The notes below the pieces were generated by a model. That model was not told where the DNA came from. It did not search any database and saw nothing but the letters and a program-made list of their open reading frames with translations. From Thermomicrobiales bacterium (lineage in GTDB: Bacteria > Chloroflexota > Chloroflexia > Thermomicrobiales > UBA6265): a stretch of 64,000 bases of DNA. Made by a program: the position numbers and the translations under genes. Of this stretch, positions 1-8,254 are shown piece after piece. The first letter of the stretch is position 1; every line of letters begins with the position of its first letter. The DNA lies in contig JAUJOZ010000007.1 in the NCBI GenBank assembly GCA_030447415.1, forward strand, positions 1 to 64,000, given 5' to 3'.

Positions 1-2
1 AC

Positions 3-623
3 CCCTACGCCCCCAAGTCGGGGACCGGGGCCGGAATTACCTTCACCAGCGAGCGCCAGTACCGCAACTTCCTCGCGCGGCAGAAGGGCTTCCGCTCGTG
101 GGGCGAGCAGCAGCGGGCCGGGCGGACGGTCCGCACTGCCGGTGACGTGGCGCGGCTGCGGCCGGCCGAACAAGAGGCGCGCCGGCGCGCCCTCGACGCC
201 CTGTCGCGGATGCGGAGCGAGGGGCTGTCGCTCGGCAGGGCGGGGCGGGAGGCCGGCACGACCGCCGCCGCCGTCAAGCGCCACGCCGGCCCGGCCCTCG
301 AACGGACGGCGGGCGGGCGCTACCGGGCGAAGGTGACCGACCGCCTGATCCGGCCGATGCTGGTGCCGACCCGCGACGGCTCCATCACGCTCGACGTGCG
401 TGACTCCCGCTCGGCGTCGCGGCTCGGCGCTTACTGGTCCGCCGTCCGCCGCTACCTGGACACCGGCGACGACCGGGCGCTGCGGCGGTTCCGGGGGCAG
501 GGAGTGCGGGTCAACAAGCGGTTCTATCCCTTGATTACGGACCTGGATGTGTTGGACGGGCTGGCGGACGCCGGCGAGCTTGCCTTTGGCGACCTCTACG
601 ACGCGACCCGTCACGCCGCGTAG
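3..623 (+). CDS. HTH-like protein of a DNA-polymerase-B element, 5' end missing
   Basis: The reading frame is open from the first bases of the window, so the gene starts to the left and only its last 206 codons are present. A GTG at 147 is a possible internal start, but the codons before it read as good protein (ITFTSERQYRNFLARQKGF), so I treat the gene as truncated by the window edge. The middle (about residues 60-95 of the visible part) has a helix-turn-helix look: RALDALSRMRSEG followed by LGRAGREAGTTAAAVKRHAG, as in small regulators that recognise DNA by a sigma-4-like helix. No catalytic motif is visible. It lies 12 bp upstream of the zinc-finger gene and polymerase and on the same strand, so the three probably form one operon. 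I do not recognise a named family; the function is unknown. Confidence 0.7.
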   Translation, partial: PYAPKSGTGAGITFTSERQYRNFLARQKGFRSWGEQQRAGRTVRTAGDVARLRPAEQEARRRALDALSRMRSEGLSLGRAGREAGTTAAAVKRHAGPALERTAGGRYRAKVTDRLIRPMLVPTRDGSITLDVRDSRSASRLGAYWSAVRRYLDTGDDRALRRFRGQGVRVNKRFYPLITDLDVLDGLADAGELAFGDLYDATRHAA

Positions 624-635
624 GAGCGAGCACCC

Positions 636-1066
636 ATGATCCCCGATCCCATCCGCACCGACGCCCGGCGGGCGCGGCGAGCACGCCGACTTGGCCCCGA
701 CGCGGGGTGCGCCCTCTGTGGCGTCATGACCCCCGAAGCCCTGATCGCGGCTGACCGCTCCCTCCTCGAAGCGCACCACGCTTGTGGCCGGGCAAACGAC
801 GTGGGCTCACCGTCCCCGTCTGCCGCAACTGCCACGCGATCCTCACCGAAGGGCAGCGGGCCGCCGGGGTCACGTTCGCCCAACCCCCGACGCTTTTGCA
901 CCAGCTCGCGGCGTCCCTGGCGTCCCTGGCGGCATTCTTCGTCGCCCTTGGGGATTGGCTCGGCGCGGTGGCGGCGGCGCTCGCCGCTCATGTCGCGGCG
1001 CTGGATGGCGCGTATCCAGACTGGCGGACGATGCCGACCGCACGACCGTTCCGGGGCATCGCATGA
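636..1066 (+). CDS. HNH-like zinc-finger protein, one frameshift
   Basis: Two overlapping frames together make one protein of about 143 residues. The first frame (ATG 636) carries CALCG and then EAHHACGRAND; the second (from about 806 to the TGA at 1064) carries VPVCRNCHAILTEGQ. Joined, this is the CxxC...HH...ND...CxNCH arrangement of HNH/treble-clef proteins. The frames meet exactly if the GGG at 803-805 is read as GGGG, giving DVGLTVPVC. The C-terminal half (about residues 80-125) is an Ala/Leu-rich helical or membrane-like stretch. The stop overlaps the polymerase start by ATGA at 1063-1066, so translation is probably coupled. Nuclease activity is not assured, since many proteins of this fold only bind DNA. 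The frameshift may be a sequencing error. Confidence 0.65.
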
Positions 1067-4000
1067 ACGCGGGTGCGGAGGATCCGCAGGCGGGAGTGAG
1101 CAGCCCCGATCCGCTGCTTGTCGCGCTCCGGGCGTGGGCCGTGCCCGAGGGCGCGCCCGTGCGCTGCCAACGCACACCGCCACGGGGAGCGCGACCGGGG
1201 GAGAACGACGGAGACGGCGGCTCGACCACGCCAGCGAGGGGGCGGTGGCGGCGATCCGTCCTCATCCTCGATACGGAGACAACGACGGACCCGGCGCAGC
1301 GCCTCACCTACGGCTGCTACCGCTACGGCCGCTGGCGCGACGACGGCACCCTCGCCATCCTCCAAGAAGGGCTGTTCTACGCCGACGATCTACCGGAGAC
1401 GGACCTGGCCGGGTACGCCACGCTCCAAGCGTTCACGGCCGCGCACCCGGCCGACGTGGCGCCCGACCGGCGCGCCCGTCGTGGCCTCCGGCTGCTGAGC
1501 CGCCGCGAATTTCTGGATGCGGTGCTTTGGCCGGCGGTGCAGGCGGACGCCCTCATCGTGGGCTTCAATATTTCGTTCGATTTGTCCAGGCTAGCGGCCG
1601 ACGTGTCGCCGGCACGGGACGCGTACCAGGGTGGCTTCTCGTTCGTGCTGTGGGAGTACCGCGACGCCGCGGGCAACTGGCGCGAGCACCGGTACCGTCC
1701 CCGGTTGCGGGTCAAGCAGATCGACAGCAAGCGCGCCCTGATCGGGCTGGCCCGGCCGCGGGGATGGCGGGGCGCGTTCCCCCGCCCCGGCTTCCTCGAC
1801 CTCCGCACCCTCGCTTTCGCCGTCACCGACCGCGGGCACTCGCTGCGCTCGGCGTGTGCCGGGTTCGCGGTGGAGCAGGGCAAGGGCGACGTCGAACAAC
1901 ACGGGGTCATCACCCCGGAGCACGTCGCCTACGCCCGGCAGGATGTGGCGGCGACGGCGGCACTGCTGGTCAAGCTGCGGGAGGAGTACGACCGGCACCC
2001 CATCGCCCTGGACCCCTGCCGGGCACTGTCGCCGGCCAGCGTCGCCAAGGCGTACGACCGGGCGATGGGCGTCGAGCCGCGCTTGGCATTACAACCCGAC
2101 TTCCCGCCCGAGGTGCTGGGGCGGGCGATGAGCGCCTATTACGGGGATCGGGCCGAGTGCGCCGTCCGGCGGACGCCGGTGCCCGTCGTCTACTGTGACG
2201 TGACCAGCATGTACCCCACCGTCAACGCCCTCATGGAGCTGTGGCGGTTCCACGTCGCGGCGCGGGTGGAGGTAGAGGACTGCATCGAGGAAGCGCGAGC
2301 CGTCCTGGCCAATATCACCCCCGAAACGGTGCTGGACCCGGCGACCTGGCGGCGCCTGACCTTCTTCGCCGAGGTGGTGCCGGACGGGGACGTGCTCCCG
2401 GTGCGGGCGCAGTACGGCGACGCCGGCGGGACGTGGAACATTGGCGTCAACCCCTTCACCGACGACCGCCCCCACTGGTACGCCGGGCCTGACCTGGCGG
2501 CGTCCGCGTTGCTCACGGGTAAGGCGCCGACAATCGAGCGGGCTTTCAAGCTGGTGCCCGTGGGGACGCAAGCGGGGCTGCGGCCCGTCGCGCTGCGAGG
2601 GGCGGTGGAGGTGGACCCGGCCGGCGGCGACTTTTTCAAGACGGTCATCGAGGAACGCAAGCGCGTCAAGGGGCGACCCGACCTCCCGGCCGAGGAACGG
2701 GCGCGGCTCGACCGCTTCCTCAAGGTGCTCGCCAACGCCGGCAGCTACGGCGTGTTCGTGGAGTCGAACCCGGAGCGGTTGCCGGCCGGCGAGTCGGCGC
2801 CCGTGGCGGTCTACGGCCCCGACGACGGTCCGTTCCCGGCGCGGGCGATCCGCCCCGAGACGCCGGGCATCTTCAGCTTCCCCCCTGTGGCGGCACTCAT
2901 CACCGCCGCGGCAAGGCTCGTGCTGGCGCTGATCGAGCGGCTGATGACGGAGCTTGGGGGCGTCCACGCCTTCTGCGATACGGATAGCATGGCCCCCATC
3001 GCGACCAAGGACGGCGGGCTTATTCCCTGTCCCGGCGGACCGCACCGCACCGAGGACGGGCAGGAGGCCGTCCGGGCGCTGTCGTGGGCGGAGGTGGACG
3101 GCATCATTGAGCGGCTTGCAGTGCTCAACCCCTACGACCCTGCGGCAGTACCGGGGAGCATCCTCCGGGTGGAGGACATCAACTTCGATCCCGAGACGGG
3201 GGAGCGGCGGCAGCTCTGGTGCGTCGCCGTCGCTGCCAAGCGCTACGCCTTGTTCGTCCTCGACGCCGATGGGGAGCCGGTCATCCCGCCCGACGGCTAC
3301 ACGCGGCACGGGCTCGGCTTCCTGCTCGACCCGACCGACCGCGACGAGGGCGATGAGCCGAGCGGACCGACGGAGGGATGGGAAGCCGCCTTGTGGGAGG
3401 GCATCGTCCGGGAACGGCTCGGGCTGCCGCACGACCCGCCGGGATGGGCCGATCGGCCGGCGGTGGCGCGACTCACCGTGTCGTCACCGTGGCACCTGGC
3501 GGCATTCGGGAAGGCAAACGCGGGGAAGCCCTACGCGGATCGGGTCAAGCCATTCAACTTCATGCTTGCGGCGCCCCTGGCCCACCAGGGCCGGCCGCAC
3601 GGGGTGGAGCCGGACGCGCCCTTCCGGCTGGTGGCGCCTTTCGAGACGGACCCGCGGAAATGGACGCGAATGCGCTGGACGGACCTGTACTCGGGGCGCT
3701 CCTACCGCATCACGACGGACTGGCCAGGCGGCGGAGACGGGGTGGCGAGTGTGCAATCGCTCGGGAGCGTCGCGGCGGCCTATCCCCACCACCCGGAGCC
3801 GAAGCGGCTCGGCCCGGACGGGCAGCCGTGCGGGAAGCAGACGGAAGGGCTGTTGCGGCGGCGCCCCGTGCGAGGGGCGGGAACCGTCTGCGTCGGGAAG
3901 GAGGCGCACCGGCTGGTCGAGCGCGGGCTGGTCGCAGACCTCCGCGAGCTGCTGGGCACCTACGCCGACCCGCGGCGGGAGCCGTGGACGGTGGACGTGC

Positions 4001-4290
4001 TGCCAAAGCTGCGGGCGGTGGCAGCCGCGCCGGGCGGGATGGCAGCGCTGGCGGAGACGTCAGGGCTCACCCCGCGGACACTACGGGACATTGTGGCGGG
4101 GCGGAGCCGACCAAGGACGGCGGCACGGACTGCGCTCGTTGCTCTTGTTGCGGAGGTGCCGTCACCCGGCGGTCGGAGGTGCGCGGGGTGCGGTCGGGCG
4201 GTTACTGAGGCCGATCCACGCCGGCGGTACTGCTCGAAAGAATGCCGGGAGCGAGCGAAGCAGGAGCGGCGAAAGGTGGTCAACCGGTAG
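1063..4290 (+). CDS. Family B DNA polymerase with 3'-5' exonuclease, HTH and zinc ribbon
   Basis: The 1075-residue protein has the complete family B motif set. Exonuclease motifs are DTE at D70/E72, NISFD at N169-D173 and YARQD at Y290-D294. A YYGD sequence at 359-362 sits where phage polymerases have YxGG. Polymerase motif A is DVTSMYP at 379-385, motif B is KVLANAGSYG at 554-563 and motif C is DTDS at 639-642. All metal-binding acids are kept, so it should be active. The distance from A to B (about 175 residues) is close to phi29-type enzymes and far longer than cellular family B enzymes, which suggests a TPR1-like insertion. The C-terminus adds an HTH-like stretch (about 990-1025) and a CxxC...CxxxC zinc ribbon (C1040, C1043, C1057, C1061). 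I chose ATG 1063 because it overlaps the upstream stop; the upstream extension is non-coding. Likely replicates a mobile element. Protein priming is inferred, not shown. Confidence 0.9.
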   Translation: MNAGAEDPQAGVSSPDPLLVALRAWAVPEGAPVRCQRTPPRGARPGENDGDGGSTTPARGRWRRSVLILDTETTTDPAQRLTYGCYRYGRWRDDGTLAILQEGLFYADDLPETDLAGYATLQAFTAAHPADVAPDRRARRGLRLLSRREFLDAVLWPAVQADALIVGFNISFDLSRLAADVSPARDAYQGGFSFVLWEYRDAAGNWREHRYRPRLRVKQIDSKRALIGLARPRGWRGAFPRPGFLDLRTLAFAVTDRGHSLRSACAGFAVEQGKGDVEQHGVITPEHVAYARQDVAATAALLVKLREEYDRHPIALDPCRALSPASVAKAYDRAMGVEPRLALQPDFPPEVLGRAMSAYYGDRAECAVRRTPVPVVYCDVTSMYPTVNALMELWRFHVAARVEVEDCIEEARAVLANITPETVLDPATWRRLTFFAEVVPDGDVLPVRAQYGDAGGTWNIGVNPFTDDRPHWYAGPDLAASALLTGKAPTIERAFKLVPVGTQAGLRPVALRGAVEVDPAGGDFFKTVIEERKRVKGRPDLPAEERARLDRFLKVLANAGSYGVFVESNPERLPAGESAPVAVYGPDDGPFPARAIRPETPGIFSFPPVAALITAAARLVLALIERLMTELGGVHAFCDTDSMAPIATKDGGLIPCPGGPHRTEDGQEAVRALSWAEVDGIIERLAVLNPYDPAAVPGSILRVEDINFDPETGERRQLWCVAVAAKRYALFVLDADGEPVIPPDGYTRHGLGFLLDPTDRDEGDEPSGPTEGWEAALWEGIVRERLGLPHDPPGWADRPAVARLTVSSPWHLAAFGKANAGKPYADRVKPFNFMLAAPLAHQGRPHGVEPDAPFRLVAPFETDPRKWTRMRWTDLYSGRSYRITTDWPGGGDGVASVQSLGSVAAAYPHHPEPKRLGPDGQPCGKQTEGLLRRRPVRGAGTVCVGKEAHRLVERGLVADLRELLGTYADPRREPWTVDVLPKLRAVAAAPGGMAALAETSGLTPRTLRDIVAGRSRPRTAARTALVALVAEVPSPGGRRCAGCGRAVTEADPRRRYCSKECRERAKQERRKVVNR

Positions 4291-4413
4291 AAACAGTCGC
4301 CGCTCCAGCCGCGCCACCGATAGGACCTGAGCATTCTTGCGCCTGGCTCGCTCGACCCGCTTGCATCAGTTTCACAGCTGCAATGTTGCATAGAGGGACA
4401 GAAAGCTACCGTC

Positions 4414-5775
4414 CTACCTCACCTTCCGCAACTCGTACTGGACGAGCGGGCGCTGCTCCATGTAATACCCCATGTACCTCCTGGCCAGCGCCTCCTTCTG
4501 GTCTTGGTTCCATGGCCCTTTGCCCCACGATGCGAACGGAACGAAGATGTTGTGCAGCAGCGTCGCCAAGCTTTGGAACGCGCTGTCGGCGTCCTCGCAT
4601 TCTAGAGGAGGCACCTTCTGATTGCCCGCGTCACGGGAGAGCCGGAGCGCCCGAGATTCGAGTTCGGTCATCGATTGGTGGAGCGCCTGCCGGTCGAGCC
4701 TGCCCAGCTCGTACGTAGCGAACAGGGACTGCGCCTCATCGAATAATGCGTCCATTTGTGGAAGTACCCGGTCGATTTTGTCGCCCCATTCGCCTTTCGT
4801 CCCGTGCTCGAACAGCTGGTGTCGGGCCTCGTATCGCTCCCTCGGCTGCCAATCGATCTCGATCTCCCCGACCCACTCGGTGCCCCCGAGAGGAGCCCAA
4901 CCCGTGCCCCGTCGCAGTCCCGGTCGATTCCACTGTGTTCGGCAGATCCAGTTGTTCTGTTGCTCGTCGCGCAGCCCCAGGTAGACGAACAGCTTCACGG
5001 CGTCCGCCTCCTGACTACCAAAGTACGACTTAGTAATCTCATTGCGGTAGAAGTCGCTGCCGCGAAGCTTCCAGGTCGCCTCCTTGATGACCTCTTTGAT
5101 GGCGGCGCGCGAGTAGTGCGGATCGGTGAGGACGTTGGCCGCGTAACGCTTGGCCAAGGCGACGCTGCAATCTTGCTCGGTCTTGATGTCGTAGACGAGG
5201 TCTTCGTGGACCTTGTAGACCAACTCGACTGGTCGGTCCGCAGTCGTACCGCACTGAAGGCACTTGCCGTCCGCGAATGGCGTGCCGTCTCTCGGGCAGA
5301 CTTTCTGATGGCTGATGAAGAGACGGGCAACGTCAACACTGTCGATGATCAGGTAGTCGGACCCGGCATCAGTCGCTGCCTGCGTGAGATCAGCCACAAT
5401 GTCGTCCCGGATGTCACCGACGGCCAGCAGGACCATCAGATCGATGCCGGGTACGCGGCGGAGTCGGCTCACCTGATGGCTCACCACTCGAGACGTCACA
5501 GTCGCGGTCGCGCGCCCCTTATTCACGAACGCGCCTAAGCGCGGCCGTTCTCCATAGGTGACGTGTGTAGTCAAGATGTCAGCGATTTCGGTGCTGTTGT
5601 GGGGTGTGTGGGTTGGGTCCGGCAGGATGGCGCGGAGGAACGGCTCGATTTCTTCCCCCTCGCGAAGCCTCCGGATACCCTGCAACACGATTGGGTTCTC
5701 AGTGATCGCCTGCCTTGACAGGCGTCCTACCGGACTGAATTCCTCGATTTCTTCCAGGCGAACCGCCCGAGTCAT
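4414..5775 (-). CDS. Mrr-like restriction-fold protein with zinc ribbon
   Basis: The 453-residue protein has an N-terminal domain (about 60-155) reading EIADILTTHV, AFVNKGRA, SHQVSRLRRVPGIDLMVLLA and YLIIDSVDVARLFI. This strand-lysine-strand layout ending in an I-x-D-x-x-D/LAR element resembles the core of Mrr-type restriction nucleases, with K86 as the possible catalytic lysine. A zinc ribbon follows (C160, C172, C175, with CPRDG at its start). The rest (about 200-453) is helical and not recognised. ATG 5775 is preferred over TTG 5781 because GGGGAG lies nine bases before it. It is the second gene of an operon, 90 bp after the GHKL ATPase. GHKL ATPases next to restriction-fold proteins are a known layout of defence systems, so a role in anti-phage or anti-plasmid defence is likely. 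The nuclease assignment is tentative, as the acidic residues are not clear. Confidence 0.6.
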   Translation of the reverse strand: MTRAVRLEEIEEFSPVGRLSRQAITENPIVLQGIRRLREGEEIEPFLRAILPDPTHTPHNSTEIADILTTHVTYGERPRLGAFVNKGRATATVTSRVVSHQVSRLRRVPGIDLMVLLAVGDIRDDIVADLTQAATDAGSDYLIIDSVDVARLFISHQKVCPRDGTPFADGKCLQCGTTADRPVELVYKVHEDLVYDIKTEQDCSVALAKRYAANVLTDPHYSRAAIKEVIKEATWKLRGSDFYRNEITKSYFGSQEADAVKLFVYLGLRDEQQNNWICRTQWNRPGLRRGTGWAPLGGTEWVGEIEIDWQPRERYEARHQLFEHGTKGEWGDKIDRVLPQMDALFDEAQSLFATYELGRLDRQALHQSMTELESRALRLSRDAGNQKVPPLECEDADSAFQSLATLLHNIFVPFASWGKGPWNQDQKEALARRYMGYYMEQRPLVQYELRKVR

Positions 5776-5865
5776 AGGCAAGTACTCCCCTATGGCGAAG
5801 CACCGCTTGTTCTTCCGCTACCGGTCCGAGCGCGCGATCCATTCCCTCGGAACATGAGGCGAGTG

Positions 5866-7692
5866 TCAGGAAGCCCGATCTCGAAGCGAGCCCAGCTTGG
5901 CGCCCAGTGCACGCTTCACAGCGAGGTCGATGTGGTAGCGCGACATCACGGCCGAAGTCAAAGCTTCTTCTGAGAGCGCACGAGCGATGTCCTCGGCGGT
6001 CCAGCGCTGACTGTCCTTCAGCGCCAGCACGCCAAGGACCGACTCGATCAGCGCTTGCTCGAACCACTCGTGGATAACGTCCTCGACCGTGTCTCGCAGC
6101 CCCGGCGTCCCAGCGTACTGCCGACACCAACGATCCACCATGTCGGTGAAGCCGCGGAAGTCGCCGTTGATCTGCAGAACGTTCTGCTCGATGAGGTACT
6201 TCGCAGCCCGATCCTCTAGGAACGGCGGCTCGCGGGTGCCGGCCTGCGCACTGACCCAGATCACGTTCGGGATGTTATCCGGATTCACCGCTGCGCCAGG
6301 CACTCCTCCGTCCATCAAGAACAGCGCGTACACATTGCCGGTCCGACCACCGCTCTGACCACCCCGGCCCCGCTTGGTGCGCTCCCGCTCGCTGTCCTCC
6401 TCGGCCTCGCCGCCGGGGCCTACGCTCTCGGGGTCAACGAGGAGCGACCCTTTGGGGGTTAGCCGGTACTTGCTGAACCGGAAGAGTTCGCGAATCTGGC
6501 GCAGCCGATCGCGGATCGCCTGTCGGTGGTCGGATGAAACGGAACCGGCCGATACCTCCTCCATCAGGGCCTGGATTTCTTCAGGGATGCGCTGGCGGAA
6601 TTCGGCCGCCCAGTCAGCCCACGGGAGTGGGTCGCTGTTGACCAGAAGGGCGGTGCGCGAGGTGTTTGAGGTGACCTGGTGCTCGGCGTCGTGCGCTGGT
6701 TCGACGTAAATCACGACCCGGTTGTAGCCGAAGATGATCCCGAACATTTGCAGCCGCGCCACGCCACCGCGTCCCGTGACCATCTCGTACAGCTCGTCCT
6801 GGAAGAGCGCGGCCATGTGGCCGCTGGAGGCCACAAACCCGCTGTTCTGGGTGAGCGCTCCTTCGTCCTCCAAGACCCACCAATGCGCAACGCCGGACGA
6901 CAGCTCGACCTTCCCAGAAGTGCTGGCGTGCGCGTCGAGGTACGCCTTCTGCCCGACGAGCGTACGCAAGACGTTGCGGTCGGTGTCGGCGCGCGGGTGC
7001 TCCCAGCCCTCGCGGGCCCTGACCGTGATCCCGGCGGGGAAACGGAAGTAGCGGGTGTTGAGGTAGCGCCCGATCCAGCGCGATGGGCTGGCCGCCGACT
7101 CCGGCGCGACCATCGTGTTCTGGTCCTCGTCGTTGCCAAGCAACACTACTTTGGTGCCATTCGCGAGGATCACCTGGGGCTTGACCGCGTCCTCGACACG
7201 CCCCCAGTGGCCGAACGATCCGTCCGGCGACTCCAACTGCTTCAATCCGTACTGGCCCGTAGTGGGGTCGCGCCAGAGGTGGATCATTGACCCGGCGCCG
7301 TCCTTCCATGACAAGTACACCAGGCCCGCGTGATTGCGCGTGGCTGCAGCGATCTTGGCCCCGACCCCGAAGTTGCCTTCCAGCGTCTGCTCGTGAACGG
7401 AAGAGCTGAGCTGGTTGATGTACCGAACCATCTCCTCGCCAGTCATTCCGACGCCGGTGTCGGTGACGCTCAGCTTGTAGACGCCGGTCAGGTCGTACCA
7501 GTCCCAGTCAACGTCCCAGCTGATCTGGCCGCTGGGCTCTGGGAGGGCTTGGATCGCCTCGATGGCGTTCTGGGTGAGTTCCCGGAGGAATTGGAGGGGG
7601 GAGCAGTCCTGACCGAGGCGGTCGAGCATGAAGCCCGTGTTCGCCACGGTCATCGGCAACGTCGTATCGACGTCGCCGAGACGCATAGCCAT
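5866..7692 (-). CDS. GHKL (Hsp90-like) ATPase, probable defence component
   Basis: The 608-residue protein begins with a clear Bergerat ATP-binding fold. The N box is FLRELTQNAIEA (E38, N42), the G1 box is TDTGVGM (D78-M83) and the G2 box is GNFGVGAKIA (G106-G111). E38 is the expected catalytic base. The region from about 130 to 420 is mixed alpha/beta and may hold an S5-like fold. A charged linker near 470-500 (EEDSERERTKRGRGG) leads to a helical C-terminus. The start at ATG 7692 is supported by GGAAGGAAAG just upstream, while the 51 codons before it look non-coding. It leads a two-gene operon with the Mrr-like protein. It is not HtpG (too divergent), not MutL (no MutL C-terminus), and not a histidine kinase (no phosphoacceptor domain). 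MORC-like or Hsp90-like ATPases paired with nucleases are known in restriction and defence loci. Confidence 0.8.
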   Translation of the reverse strand: MAMRLGDVDTTLPMTVANTGFMLDRLGQDCSPLQFLRELTQNAIEAIQALPEPSGQISWDVDWDWYDLTGVYKLSVTDTGVGMTGEEMVRYINQLSSSVHEQTLEGNFGVGAKIAAATRNHAGLVYLSWKDGAGSMIHLWRDPTTGQYGLKQLESPDGSFGHWGRVEDAVKPQVILANGTKVVLLGNDEDQNTMVAPESAASPSRWIGRYLNTRYFRFPAGITVRAREGWEHPRADTDRNVLRTLVGQKAYLDAHASTSGKVELSSGVAHWWVLEDEGALTQNSGFVASSGHMAALFQDELYEMVTGRGGVARLQMFGIIFGYNRVVIYVEPAHDAEHQVTSNTSRTALLVNSDPLPWADWAAEFRQRIPEEIQALMEEVSAGSVSSDHRQAIRDRLRQIRELFRFSKYRLTPKGSLLVDPESVGPGGEAEEDSERERTKRGRGGQSGGRTGNVYALFLMDGGVPGAAVNPDNIPNVIWVSAQAGTREPPFLEDRAAKYLIEQNVLQINGDFRGFTDMVDRWCRQYAGTPGLRDTVEDVIHEWFEQALIESVLGVLALKDSQRWTAEDIARALSEEALTSAVMSRYHIDLAVKRALGAKLGSLRDRAS

Positions 7693-7870
7693 CGTCTCTT
7701 TCCTTCCGCGCGGGAGAGGTAGGGTGTGCGACCTCTCCGGTTCGGGCGTTCTCCCAAAGTTCGAGACGAGCGGGAGGCAGCGCCTACGGCCCTCATCGAA
7801 CCCAGGGGGAACATCGCTGGCCGAAGCATATGGGAACGGACGCACCTATTCAAGGCCATCCCACCAAATG

Positions 7871-8143
7871 CTCCCGGCGGTTTAGGCCCAGACGCACGTC
7901 GGCTCCCGAGCATGCGGCAGTTTCGGCGGGCGGCGCCGTGCGCCGTTCGGTGCGGCATCCGCGGCCGGCCCTACCGAGCGATCCGCCCTCGATCGCTCGA
8001 GGCCCGAAGCGTTCCCCTATCCGGCAGTTTCGGGGGCGCGCGGCCGCGACGTGCCGGCATCGTCGGACGGAACTCGCTCCTATGCCACCGCCGCGACGCT
8101 TCGGCTCCCGAAGCTCTCCCCAGCATCCGGCAGTTTCAAGGGG
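7871..8143. repeat. Phased repeats with GGCAGTTTC core
   Basis: The 562 bp between the GHKL ATPase start and coxG contain no credible gene. They hold three copies of a core at 7914-7926, 8021-8036 and 8127-8143, reading GCGGCAGTTTCGG, CCGGCAGTTTCGGGGG and CCGGCAGTTTCAAGGGG. The cores are 107 and 106 bp apart. A more divergent fourth copy (CCGGCGGTTTAGG) lies at about 7874. The first and third copies are preceded by CGGCTCCCGA and the second by CCCGAAGC. The spacing is close to ten helical turns. Possible meanings are decayed ends of an integrative element, recombinase or regulator sites, or remains of small mobile repeats. I cannot choose between these from one locus. Confidence 0.55.
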
Positions 8144-8168
8144 CGGTATCTCTTATCCCCTCCCTGCG

Positions 8169-8197
8169 TTGACCGCCCTTCGGCCCGTTGCTACACT
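8169..8197 (+). promoter_or_regulatory. Sigma-70-type promoter for coxG
   Basis: A TTGACC -35 box at 8169-8174 is followed, after exactly 17 bp, by TACACT at 8192-8197. TG at 8189-8190 makes it an extended -10. The start of coxG is 58 bp further on, with GAAGGGAAGG as ribosome-binding site. This is the best two-box match on the + strand in the window. Confidence 0.65.
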
Positions 8198-8254
8198 CGC
8201 CGCCGCTCCGGGCCGGGTCGACCGCGCCCGGTGGAGACGGGAAGGGAAGGGTGC

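Noticed and set aside
784-1062. N-terminal extension of the family B polymerase
   Set aside because: Codons before 1063 overlap the zinc-finger gene and are Arg/Pro-rich. The ATG at 1063 coupled to the upstream stop is the better start.
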